From positions 6,572,001 through 6,636,000 of the forward strand of contig NZ_CP108131.1 of assembly GCF_036203305.1 (NCBI RefSeq): a stretch of DNA of 64,000 nucleotides, given 5' to 3'. The notes under the pieces were generated by a model. That model was not told the DNA's origin and did not search any database. It saw nothing but the letters and a program-made list of their open reading frames with translations. Within the stretch, counting starts at the first letter, position 1; every line of letters begins with the position of its first letter. A program made the translations under genes and the position numbers. This DNA comes from Streptomyces sp. NBC_00190. GTDB taxonomy: Bacteria; Actinomycetota; Actinomycetes; Streptomycetales; Streptomycetaceae. Shown one piece after another: positions 44,977-53,264 of this stretch.

Positions 44977-46881
44977 ATGGAACTTCGCATACTCGGACCG
45001 ATAGAAGCCTTCGACGGCGGCCGCCCCCGCTCGCTGGGCGGGATGCGGCCCAGAACCCTCCTCGCGGCCCTGGTCCTGGCGGGGGAGCACGGGCTGTCCC
45101 AGTACGAGATCCAGCAGGCGTTGTGGGGAGCGGCCCCGCCCGCGACGGTACGCGCCCAGGTGCACACGCACGTCTCCCGGCTGCGCAAGGCGCTGGGGGG
45201 CGCGGTCGAGTTCGTCCGGCTGCCCCGCGGGTACGGGCTGCGGGCGAGCGGCGCGACCGTGGACTACCTGGAGTTCGAACGCCTGGCCGCCCGCGGCCGC
45301 GACGCACAGGCGGCCGGACGGCTGGAACAGGCGTCCACCCTGTTCGCCGAGGCGCTGGCGCAGTGGCGAGGTCCCGCCCTCGCCGGTGCCACGGAGTTCC
45401 TGGACGCCTCGCAGGCCCCCAGGCTGGAGGAACTGCGGATGTCCGTACTGGAGGAGAAGACGGCCGCCGACCTCGCCCTCGGCCGGGCCCGTCACGTCGT
45501 CGGCGAGCTCACCGCGTCCGTCGCGCAGTTCCCCTTCCGTGAGCGGCTCCGGTCCCTGCTGATGAGCGCGCTCTGCCACAGCGGCGGGCAGGCCGAAGCC
45601 CTCACCGTCTACCACGAGGGCCGGGCCGTCCTCGCCGAACACCTCGGCGTGGACCCGGGGGAGGAACTCAACAGCACCTTCCAGTCCCTGCTCGCCGGCA
45701 CCCTGGACGCCCGTCGGCCGTCCCCGCGGGTCCCCGGCCCCACGGGCGAGGCTCCCTGCCGCGGTGACGGGGCGTACACCGCGCTGCCCCCGGACCTCGT
45801 GGACTTCACCGGCCGGCACGCCGAACTGCGCAGGCTCCGGCAGTGGCTGACCCCCGCACCGGACGACGCGGGCTGCACCGGGCCCGTCGTGGTCACCGGC
45901 ATGGCCGGCAGCGGCAAGACCGTACTGGCGGTGCGCGCCGCGTACGGCATCGCGCCCGCCTATCCCGATGGCCGGCTGTTCGCCCGCTGCCACGACGCCG
46001 GGGGCCGTCCTCGACCGCAGGCCGAGGTCGTCGACGACCTCCTGCGCGGCCTCGGTGAACGCCCTGACCCGGCGGTGGGGGCACAGGAGCGGATGTGGTT
46101 GTTACGCACCCTCCTCGACAGGCTGCGCTGCCTCGTCGTCCTCGACGGCGCCGACGAGGCGCAGGTGCATCCCCTGGTCTCCGGTGGCGGCCGGTCCCAG
46201 TTCCTGCTCACCGGGCGGCCGCGGTTCGCCGACCTGCCCGGTGTCCGTGTCCTGGCCCTGGGCGGCCTGGAGCCGCGCGAGGCACTGGACCTGCTCAACG
46301 GGATCACCTGCGGTTCGGCGGTCGCGGGGGGCCACCGGGAGGCGGCCGAGCGGCTGCTGCGCCTGTGCGACCTGCATCCCGCCACCATTCGCGCCGTAGC
46401 CGCGCAGCTGACCGCCCGGCCGCACTGGACGCCGGGCCATCTCGCCGACCGGCTGGCCGACCCCGGCCGCGACACCCTCGGCTTGCTGCGCATCGGTGAA
46501 CTCGACATCGGCGCGGCGCTGCTGTGCAGCGTCGCCGGGCTTCCCGACCGTCCCCGCCGCGCTCTGCGCGGGCTCGCCGGCCTGCGGATGCGGCACATCA
46601 CGGTGGGCGCGGCCGCCGTCGCGCTGGACCTGCCGACCGGGGCGACCGAGGACCTCCTCGAACTGCTGGTGGACGCCCACATGCTGGGCGTGGCCGGACC
46701 CGCCGGAGACGACGGCTTCGTCTTCGAGCTGCCCGGCCTGCTGATGTGCGTACTGACGGCCGACAGCGCTGCCGAGAACACGGAGAACGCGCAGACCACG
46801 GAGGGATCGGAGTTCGTGCGGGGCGAGGTCATCCGGCGCGGCGGTGCGCCGTGCCGGGCACGGCCTATAGCCGCTGTATAG
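44977..46881 (+). CDS. SARP-family activator with BTAD and NB-ARC domains (phenazine cluster)
   Basis: This 634-residue regulator has an OmpR-like DNA-binding domain (~1-95), a bacterial transcriptional activation domain (~98-243) and an NTPase domain with Walker A GMAGSGKT (308-315) and Walker B LVVLDGAD. It lacks the TPR tail of full-length AfsR and ends in a divergent ~40-residue tail. Codon 376 is TTA (46102-46104), so it needs the bldA tRNA. It is the first gene of the cluster; TATAGC repeats overlapping its 3' end are a candidate target. Confidence 0.93.
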   Translation: MELRILGPIEAFDGGRPRSLGGMRPRTLLAALVLAGEHGLSQYEIQQALWGAAPPATVRAQVHTHVSRLRKALGGAVEFVRLPRGYGLRASGATVDYLEFERLAARGRDAQAAGRLEQASTLFAEALAQWRGPALAGATEFLDASQAPRLEELRMSVLEEKTAADLALGRARHVVGELTASVAQFPFRERLRSLLMSALCHSGGQAEALTVYHEGRAVLAEHLGVDPGEELNSTFQSLLAGTLDARRPSPRVPGPTGEAPCRGDGAYTALPPDLVDFTGRHAELRRLRQWLTPAPDDAGCTGPVVVTGMAGSGKTVLAVRAAYGIAPAYPDGRLFARCHDAGGRPRPQAEVVDDLLRGLGERPDPAVGAQERMWLLRTLLDRLRCLVVLDGADEAQVHPLVSGGGRSQFLLTGRPRFADLPGVRVLALGGLEPREALDLLNGITCGSAVAGGHREAAERLLRLCDLHPATIRAVAAQLTARPHWTPGHLADRLADPGRDTLGLLRIGELDIGAALLCSVAGLPDRPRRALRGLAGLRMRHITVGAAAVALDLPTGATEDLLELLVDAHMLGVAGPAGDDGFVFELPGLLMCVLTADSAAENTENAQTTEGSEFVRGEVIRRGGAPCRARPIAAV

Positions 46882-46921
46882 CGACCGGCAGCCCTGATAT
46901 AGCCAGCTTTTGCAGCATATT
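46866..46921 (+). promoter_or_regulatory. Candidate SARP operator and promoter before phzB
   Basis: Heptamers TATAGCC (46866), TATAGCG (46877) and TATAGCC (46898) are direct repeats with starts 11 and 21 bases apart, matching the 11/22-bp spacing of SARP sites. A CATATT hexamer (46916-46921) lies 11 bases after the last repeat as a possible -10. The repeats are AT-rich against the GC-rich background. phzB starts at 46963. Confidence 0.6.
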
Positions 46922-46962
46922 CCGAGCAGTTGATCTGTGTCCCATCCACGGGAGGTCACGTC

Positions 46963-47451
46963 GTGTCCGACGCCACGCTCAGCCCAGGCTTTACCGACCA
47001 TGCCGAACTCCGGCGCATCAACCGGGCCACGGTCGAGACGTACATGCACACCACCGGTCAGGACCGTCTCAAGCGCCATCTCCTCTTCGTGGAGGACGGC
47101 GAGGGCGGCCTGTGGACCGCCGACACCCCCGGACCCATCGCCATCCGCGGCCGCGACCGGCTGGCGGAGCATGCCGTCTGGTCCCTGCAGTGCTTCCCCG
47201 ACTGGGTGTGGTTCAACATCCAGATCTTCGAGACCCAGGACCCCAACCGGTTCTGGGTGGAGTGCGACGGCGAGGGGGCGATCCGCTTCCCCGGCTACGA
47301 GGACGGCCACTACAAGAACCACTTCCTCCACTCCTTCCTGCTGGACGGCGGGAAGATCGTGCAGAACCGGGAGTTCATGAACCCCTTCAACCAGCTCCGG
47401 GCGCTCGGTATCGAGGTGCCCGTGGTGCGCCGGGAAGGCATCCCCACGTGA
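46963..47451 (+). CDS. phzB: Phenazine biosynthesis protein PhzA/PhzB family
   Basis: This 162-residue NTF2/SnoaL-fold protein belongs to the PhzA/B family, which catalyses condensation of two 6-amino-5-oxocyclohex-2-ene-1-carboxylate units into the tricyclic phenazine scaffold. Typical stretches are HAELRRINRATVETYMHTTGQDR, LQCFPDWVWFNIQIFETQDPNRFW and HSFLLDGGKIVQNREFMNP. The GTG at 46963 has GGAGG 7 bases upstream. Only one copy is present, as in actinomycete phenazine clusters. Confidence 0.93.
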   Translation: MSDATLSPGFTDHAELRRINRATVETYMHTTGQDRLKRHLLFVEDGEGGLWTADTPGPIAIRGRDRLAEHAVWSLQCFPDWVWFNIQIFETQDPNRFWVECDGEGAIRFPGYEDGHYKNHFLHSFLLDGGKIVQNREFMNPFNQLRALGIEVPVVRREGIPT

Positions 47452-47789
47452 AGGCGATGATCGCGTGGTGGGAGCTCGCGGAGTCCGCGCAGACCATCGA
47501 ATCGCTCCGAGGGTTCCTGTGTGACGAGGCCGTCGCCGCCTGGTCCGACCAGCCCGGCCTGGTATTGAAGCTGTGGATCGCCGACGACGAGAACAACCGC
47601 TGGGGCGCGGTCCTGGTCTGGGAGTCCGCGGAGGCGGCCACACCGCCGCATCCGCGCAGCGCCGGCGAGCTGATCGGCTATCCGCCCACCCACCGGACCT
47701 GGTTCGACATCGAGGCGACCGTCGAAGGACGGCACGCACTGACCTCCCTCGTCGGCCTGGGCCGGGCGCTGGAGGTGCGGGGACGATGA
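47448..47789 (+). CDS. YdhR-like dimeric alpha/beta-barrel protein (putative monooxygenase)
   Basis: This 113-residue protein shares with YdhR-type proteins the pattern GLVLKLWIADDENNRWGAVLVW (compare WKVW...E...GGIYLF). YdhR-like barrels are ABM-type putative monooxygenases or heme/isomerase-like proteins of uncertain role. It is coupled on both sides: GTGA with phzB and ATGA with phzG. That tight placement suggests a role in phenazine core formation or early tailoring. Confidence 0.75.
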   Translation: MKAMIAWWELAESAQTIESLRGFLCDEAVAAWSDQPGLVLKLWIADDENNRWGAVLVWESAEAATPPHPRSAGELIGYPPTHRTWFDIEATVEGRHALTSLVGLGRALEVRGR

Positions 47790-48418
47790 CGACGCCGTCC
47801 GACCAGGGCGCCGGGGCGGCTCCCGTCCGTGAACCCGAAGAGTTCCGCAAGCCCCCGGCCGACCCCTTGGCCCTGCTGCGCACCTGGCTCGACCGGGCCA
47901 AGGAGGAGGTCCGCGAACCGGGTGCGATCGCCCTGGCGACCACCGGTGCGGACGGCCGCGCCTCCAGCCGGATCGTGCAGCTCAACTCGCTCTCGGACAC
48001 GGGCCTGGTCTTCACCAGCCACCGCGGCAGCCCCAAGGACCGTGAACTCGCCGTCATGCCCTGGGCGTCCGGGGTGCTCTACTGGCGCGAGAGCGGCCGT
48101 CAGATCATCGTCGCCGGCCCGGTCGAGCAGCTGCCCGACTCCGACTCCGACGCCCTGTGGGCAGCCCGGCCCGTCACCACCCACGCCATGTCGGTGGCGT
48201 CGAGGCAGAGCGAGGTGCTGGCGGACGTGGAGGCCCTGCGCGCCCACGCCGCGCGGCTGTCGGCGCTCGGGCCGCTGCCCCGGCCCGAGCCGTTCGTCGG
48301 CTACCAGCTGGTCCCGCACTGCCTGGAGTTCTGGGAGTCGAGCCCGGACCGGCTGCACCGCCGGCTGCGCTACGACCACCAGGGCGGTTCCTGGTCGGTC
48401 CTGAGGCTCCAGCCGTGA
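47786..48418 (+). CDS. phzG: Phenazine biosynthesis FMN oxidase PhzG
   Basis: This 210-residue PNPOx-like flavoprotein oxidises reduced phenazine intermediates toward phenazine carboxylic acids. Motifs ALATTGADGRASSRIVQL, FTSHRGSPKDREL and the C-terminal RLRYDHQGGSWSVLRLQP are of the PdxH/PhzG family. The ATG overlaps the upstream stop. Two hairpins follow before phzF. Context rather than sequence distinguishes it from PdxH. Confidence 0.92.
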   Translation: MTTPSDQGAGAAPVREPEEFRKPPADPLALLRTWLDRAKEEVREPGAIALATTGADGRASSRIVQLNSLSDTGLVFTSHRGSPKDRELAVMPWASGVLYWRESGRQIIVAGPVEQLPDSDSDALWAARPVTTHAMSVASRQSEVLADVEALRAHAARLSALGPLPRPEPFVGYQLVPHCLEFWESSPDRLHRRLRYDHQGGSWSVLRLQP

Positions 48419-48432
48419 CCGGAGTACAGGAG

Positions 48433-48478
48433 GTGGCCGCCGGCGTCCGTCCGGCGGCCACAGGCCCGGGGCGGGCCT
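48433..48478 (+). other. Tandem hairpins between phzG and phzF
   Basis: An 11-bp perfect stem (48433-48443 with 48451-48461) is followed at once by a 7-bp perfect stem (48462-48468 with 48472-48478). They fill much of the 130-bp gap between phzG and phzF. They may be an attenuator or processing site; phzF could have its own promoter downstream. Confidence 0.5.
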
Positions 48479-48548
48479 CGCCCGCACGCCGGCCGCACCC
48501 ATGCCCTGATGTTGCCCGCCCGGCCCGGAGCGAAGGAACGAACTGACC

Positions 48549-49385
48549 ATGTACCAGTACGTCGTTGCCGACGCCTTCACCCACACCCCCCTCGAAGGGA
48601 ACCCGGTCGCCGTCTACCTGGACGCCGCCGCTCTCACCCCCCGCCAGATGCAGCGCATCGCCCGCGAGATGAACCTCTCGGAGACCACCTTCGTCCTGCC
48701 GCCCGAAAACGGCGGCGACGCCCGCATCCGGATCTTCACCCCCGTCAACGAACTGCCGTTCGCCGGCCATCCGCTGCTCGGCACTGCCCAGGTCCTCGGC
48801 GAGGAGCGGTGCGCCGGCCGCCTGCTGCTGGAGACCGCGATGGGCGCCGTCCCCGTGGAGCTGGAGCGTGCCGGGGAGCGGATCACCCGCATCCGCATGC
48901 GTCAGCCGATACCCGTCTGGGAGCCGTACGAGAAGACCCCCGAACTCCTCGCCGCCCTGGGCCTGACCGACTCAACCCTCCCGGTCGAGGTCTACCGCAA
49001 CGGTCCCCGCCATGTCCTCGTCGGCCTGCCCGACGTCGAGGCCCTCGCCGCACTGCGCCCCGACCACCGTGCCCTCTCCGCCTTTCCGGACATGGCCGCC
49101 AACTGCTTCGCCGGCGGCGGCCGCACCTGGCACACGCGCATGTTCTCGCCGGCGTACGGCGTGGTCGAGGACGCCGCCACCGGTTCCGCCTCCGGCCCGC
49201 TGGCGATCCATCTGGCCCGGCACGCACTGATCGAGGACGGTACGGAGATCGAGATCACTCAGGGCGCCTGGATGGGCCGGCCCTCCACCATGTACGCGCG
49301 GGCCACCCGCGAAGGCGACCGCGTCACGTCGGTCGAGATGAGCGGCAGCGCGGTGACCGTCGTGCGCGGCACCCTCCTCCTCTGA
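48549..49385 (+). CDS. phzF: Trans-2,3-dihydro-3-hydroxyanthranilate isomerase PhzF
   Basis: This 278-residue diaminopimelate-epimerase-fold isomerase converts DHHA to the reactive ketone that dimerises to phenazine. Catalytic Glu45 in MNLSETTF aligns in number with the known Glu45 of PhzF. Also typical are TPVNELPFAGHPLLGTA and DAATGSASGPLAIHLARH. GAAGGA lies 10 bases before the ATG. This gene with PhzD/E confirms true phenazine chemistry rather than only hydroxyanthranilate formation. Confidence 0.95.
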   Translation: MYQYVVADAFTHTPLEGNPVAVYLDAAALTPRQMQRIAREMNLSETTFVLPPENGGDARIRIFTPVNELPFAGHPLLGTAQVLGEERCAGRLLLETAMGAVPVELERAGERITRIRMRQPIPVWEPYEKTPELLAALGLTDSTLPVEVYRNGPRHVLVGLPDVEALAALRPDHRALSAFPDMAANCFAGGGRTWHTRMFSPAYGVVEDAATGSASGPLAIHLARHALIEDGTEIEITQGAWMGRPSTMYARATREGDRVTSVEMSGSAVTVVRGTLLL

Positions 49386-49423
49386 CGGCCCGGACACACC
49401 GGGGGAACGGAAGGCACACAGCC

Positions 49424-52081
49424 ATGCCTTGGGGGATCGCCACCTCCGCAGACTGGCCGACAGCGGGCCGGGAATCCGAAATCGACCACGTGGAAAGGGC
49501 GCTCGCCGGACCGCGGGGCGTGCTGCTCAGCGGCGAATGGGGGGTGGGCAAGAGCCGGCTCCTGCACGCCGCGCTGGAACGGGCGGCGGCCGGTGGCGCC
49601 GCCACCCTCTGGGCGGGCGGCGCCGTCCCCACCGGCGCGAGCGGCTCGCTGGCCGACGCCCTCAAGCAGTTCCCCAGAGTGCCGCAGAGCCCGCCCGCCA
49701 CCCCGTCCGCAGCGGGCCCCGTGCTGGGTCTCGACGACGCGCACCTCATCGACCCCGCCGTCGCCGCCTGCCTGTACGCCCTGGTCCGAGACGGCCGGAT
49801 CCGGCTGATCGCGACGGCCCTCTCCGGCGTGGCCATGCCGGGCGACATCAGCGCCCTGTGGGTCGAGCGCCTCGTCGAGCGCGTCGAAGTACCCCACTTC
49901 GACCGGACCACGGCCGGCGAGGTGCTGCAGGCCCGGCTCGGCGGCCAGCTGTCCGCCGACTGCGCGGAACGGCTGTGGACCGCCACCCGCGGGAACGCCC
50001 TGCTCCTGCGCGAACTCACCGACGCCGCCCTCTCCGACGGCGCCCTGCGCCGGGAAGGCGCGCTCTGGCAGTGGCGCGGAGAGCTGCCGGCCGCTCCCGG
50101 GGGACGTCCGGCCGCCCTCGTCCAGCTGCGCCTGAACGACCTGCGGCCGGACGAACGCGAACTCGTCCAGCTCGTCGCCTTGGCCGAGCCCCTGGAAGCC
50201 GACCTGCCGGCCGCCGCCGGGCTGGCCCACGCCGCCGAGTCGCTCAACCGCAGCGGCCTCCTCGTCACCGAACGCTCCGGCCCGCGGCTGCGCCTGCGGC
50301 TGGCCTACCCGCTGTACTCCGCCGTGGTGCTGCGCGCCATGCCCGAACTCGAAGGACGCCGGCTGCGCCGCCAGCTCGCCGACGGCATTGAGGCGGTGGG
50401 CATGCGCCGCCACGACGACGTCCGGCGGGTGGTCGACCTCCGGCTCGCCGCAGGCCAGACGCCCCCCACGGGGCAGCTGCGGGCCGCGGCCGAACGGGCC
50501 CTGCGCCGACACGACTTCGGCAAGGCCGAGACGCTGGCCCGCACCGCCCTGTCGCACCCGGACGGTCCGGCCGACGAGGCCGTCGCCGCCGGCGTACGGC
50601 TCGTGCTGGTGCAGGCCCTACAGGGCCGGGGCCGGCACCGTGAAGCCGAACGGGTACTCGCCGAAGCGCCGGGCCTGCCCGCGGGCCTGACCGACGAGGC
50701 CACCGCCGTCCGTGCGGTGAACATGGCCTTCGGGCTGGGCCGCCTGGGAGAGGCCGTCGGCGTCGTCGAGCGCGGCCTGACCACGGCGCAGGGCACGGGC
50801 CGGCTGCGGTTCCGCGGCGCGCGCGCCCTGCTCGGGCTGCTGGAGGACCGGTTCGCGGACGTGTCGGCGGCGGCCGCCGGGCGCGAGGGCGCACCACCGC
50901 CGCGCGAGGGCGCACTCGCAGGCCTCGTCACCGTCCCCGCGGCCTTCGCCCTGGTCGAGCGCGGTGATCCGGTGTCCGCCGCCCGTCTGCTCGCCGGGCT
51001 GCCGCCGGACCCCGAGGAGGGCACGACCGTCGATACCGCCGCCCAGTGGATGCGCACCTACGCCGCCCTCCACACGGCGGGCGTCGCCGCGGCCGCCGCC
51101 CTCCTCGGGGGCATGCAATGGTGGGACGAAGGCGATCCGCGGGACCGAGTACGCGTGGCGCTGCTGCGCGTCCGGCTGCACCGCGCGCGCGGGGACCGGG
51201 ACGCGGCCGTCGACGAACTGCGCCGGGCCGCCGCCGTGGACGCGCCCGCCGACTGGCTCACGGCCCCCGCCTGGACGCTGGCCCAGCTGGCCGCCGTCCT
51301 CGCCGAGGCGGGCGCGCACGCAGAGGCCGTACGTACCCTCGTAGAGGTGCGCTCCCTGGAGGGCCGAGGGGTCCGCTATCCGCTGGCGCAGGACGGGACG
51401 GCGCTCGAATCCGCCCTGGTGTACGCCCATGTCGGCGACCGGGCCCAGGCGGTGCGGCTGGCCCTGTCTGTCGCCAGGTCGGCCGGCGCCGCCGACCGCC
51501 GGGCCCAGGAGGTCTCGGCCCTCCACCTCGCCGCCCGGCTCGGCGCCACCGAAGAGGCCGTCGGATCGCTGCCCGAGCTGACCGTGCTGACCGGCACGAC
51601 GGCCCTCCAGGCCCGGCACGTCCAGGCACTGGCACTGCACGACGGCGATGCGCTGGAGGAGCTGACCAGACGTTTCGCTGCCCTCGGGCTGAGGCCGCTG
51701 GCCGCCGAGACCGCGGCACAGGCCGCCCAGGCCCATCAGGCCGACGGCCGGCACCGCAGGGGCCGCGCGGCCCGGCTGCTGTGCCAGGAGATCACGGCCT
51801 CCACCGGGGGAGGGCTGCCGCCGTGGGCGGGCGCGCCGGAGCGCCGGCGCGAGGACCTCCCCGCCGCCCTGACCCTGCGGGAACGGGAGGTCGCCGCCCT
51901 GGTGGCGGCCGGCCTGACCAACCAGGAGGTCGCCGACCGGCTGTACGTGTCGGTGCGCACGGTCGAGAACCATCTGCACCGCACGTACGGAAAACTGGGG
52001 ATCACCGCCCGTTCGGAGCTGGCCCGCCGACTCGACCCGGGCGCGCAGCGATCGGGCTGCGTCCCGCGATCCGCGCCGTGA
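49424..52081 (+). CDS. Large LuxR-family (LAL-type) regulator
   Basis: This 885-residue regulator has an N-terminal AAA/NTPase domain with Walker A GEWGVGKS (~36-43) and GPVLGLDDAHLIDP as Walker B-like segment, a long helical TPR-like middle, and a C-terminal LuxR HTH (LTLREREVAALVAAGLTNQE, ~815-870). The ATG at 49424 lies 38 bp after phzF. Its last 80 bp overlap the end of convergent phzC. Likely a cluster-specific activator acting with the SARP. Confidence 0.93.
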   Translation: MPWGIATSADWPTAGRESEIDHVERALAGPRGVLLSGEWGVGKSRLLHAALERAAAGGAATLWAGGAVPTGASGSLADALKQFPRVPQSPPATPSAAGPVLGLDDAHLIDPAVAACLYALVRDGRIRLIATALSGVAMPGDISALWVERLVERVEVPHFDRTTAGEVLQARLGGQLSADCAERLWTATRGNALLLRELTDAALSDGALRREGALWQWRGELPAAPGGRPAALVQLRLNDLRPDERELVQLVALAEPLEADLPAAAGLAHAAESLNRSGLLVTERSGPRLRLRLAYPLYSAVVLRAMPELEGRRLRRQLADGIEAVGMRRHDDVRRVVDLRLAAGQTPPTGQLRAAAERALRRHDFGKAETLARTALSHPDGPADEAVAAGVRLVLVQALQGRGRHREAERVLAEAPGLPAGLTDEATAVRAVNMAFGLGRLGEAVGVVERGLTTAQGTGRLRFRGARALLGLLEDRFADVSAAAAGREGAPPPREGALAGLVTVPAAFALVERGDPVSAARLLAGLPPDPEEGTTVDTAAQWMRTYAALHTAGVAAAAALLGGMQWWDEGDPRDRVRVALLRVRLHRARGDRDAAVDELRRAAAVDAPADWLTAPAWTLAQLAAVLAEAGAHAEAVRTLVEVRSLEGRGVRYPLAQDGTALESALVYAHVGDRAQAVRLALSVARSAGAADRRAQEVSALHLAARLGATEEAVGSLPELTVLTGTTALQARHVQALALHDGDALEELTRRFAALGLRPLAAETAAQAAQAHQADGRHRRGRAARLLCQEITASTGGGLPPWAGAPERRREDLPAALTLREREVAALVAAGLTNQEVADRLYVSVRTVENHLHRTYGKLGITARSELARRLDPGAQRSGCVPRSAP

Positions 52082-53264
52082 GCCCGGCGAGTTCGAGGGA
52101 CTGGTCCCGGCTGAGCCGTGGGTCGCACGCGGAGGCGTAGCGCAGCGGCAGGTCGTGTACGTCCGTGCCGCCGCTGCCGCCCACGCACTCCGTCACGTCC
52201 TCCCCGGTCATCTCCACGTGGATGCCCCCCGCATGCGTTCCGAGCGAGCGGTGCACCTCGAAGAAGCCGGACACCTCGTCGACGATGTCGCCGAAGGCCC
52301 GCGTCTTGTGCCCCGAAGGGGCGGTGTAGGTGTTGCCGTGCATCGGATCGCACACCCAGCCCACCCGCGCGCCGCAGGCGGTGACCCGGTCCACCAGGTC
52401 GGGCAGCACCTCGCGCACCCGCTGCGCGCCCATGCGGACGACGAAGGTGAGGCGGCCCGGCACCCGCTCCGGGTCGAGCCGCCGCACCAGCTCCACGGCC
52501 TCGGCCGCGGTGGCCCTCGGTCCGAGCTTCACTGCGATGGGGTTCGCGATACCGGCGAGGTAGCCGATGTGGGCGCCGTCGGGCTGCCGGGTCCGCTCGC
52601 CCGCCCACAGCAGGTGGCCGGAGCCCGCGTACCGGGCTCCGGTGCGTGGATCGAGCCGGGTCAGGGGCCGCTCGTAGTCGAGCAGGAGCGCCTCGTGGGA
52701 GACGAAGAACTCCTGTGGATCCTCCCCGGCGGCCGACAGGGCCCTGATGCTGTTGAGGACGGCGGCCGACGCCCCGTACATCCGCAGCATCCGGTACGGG
52801 TTCGGGGTGCGCAGCGCGGCGGAGAACTCCAGCCCGTTCACCGCGTCGCCCCGGTAGGCGGGAAGCGTCACGCCCCCGCGCACCTCGGTCGGCTGCGACC
52901 GCGGCTTGGCGAACTGGCCGGCGATCCGGCCCAGCACCACCACGGGCAGCCGCGCACCGGCCGTCAGTGAGCCCGCCATGGAGAAGAGCGTGTCCAGCTT
53001 GGCCGCCACCGACTCGGCGCTCAGCGCGTCGAACGTCTCGGCGCAGTCGCCGCCCTGGAGCAGGAACGCCTCGCCGCGGGCCACCGCCGCCAGGCGGGCC
53101 CGGAGCCGGTCGCACTCGGCGGGCAGGACCAGCGGCAGATAGCCGGCCAGCCGCCGGGTGACGTCGTCGACGGCCTCCTGGTCCTGCCAGCCCGGGTGCT
53201 GTGCGGTGGGCGGGGCCGCCGGCGCAGCCGGGAGCGCACCGCCGGTGATCAGGGAGGAACTCAT
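52002..53264 (-). CDS. phzC: Class II DAHP synthase PhzC
   Basis: This 420-residue plant-type 3-deoxy-D-arabino-heptulosonate 7-phosphate synthase starts shikimate flux toward chorismate. It has LLQGGDCAETF, VVLGRIAGQFAKPRS, RTPNPYRMLRMYG, WVCDPMHGNTYTAPSGHKTR and GGIHVEMTGEDVTEC. A pathway copy frees the cluster from feedback control of the primary enzyme. It overlaps phzE by ATGA at its start and the LuxR gene by 80 bp at its end. Confidence 0.94.
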   Translation of the reverse strand: MSSSLITGGALPAAPAAPPTAQHPGWQDQEAVDDVTRRLAGYLPLVLPAECDRLRARLAAVARGEAFLLQGGDCAETFDALSAESVAAKLDTLFSMAGSLTAGARLPVVVLGRIAGQFAKPRSQPTEVRGGVTLPAYRGDAVNGLEFSAALRTPNPYRMLRMYGASAAVLNSIRALSAAGEDPQEFFVSHEALLLDYERPLTRLDPRTGARYAGSGHLLWAGERTRQPDGAHIGYLAGIANPIAVKLGPRATAAEAVELVRRLDPERVPGRLTFVVRMGAQRVREVLPDLVDRVTACGARVGWVCDPMHGNTYTAPSGHKTRAFGDIVDEVSGFFEVHRSLGTHAGGIHVEMTGEDVTECVGGSGGTDVHDLPLRYASACDPRLSRDQSLELAGLTARIAGRSPIAARPGRVGGPAPNGR

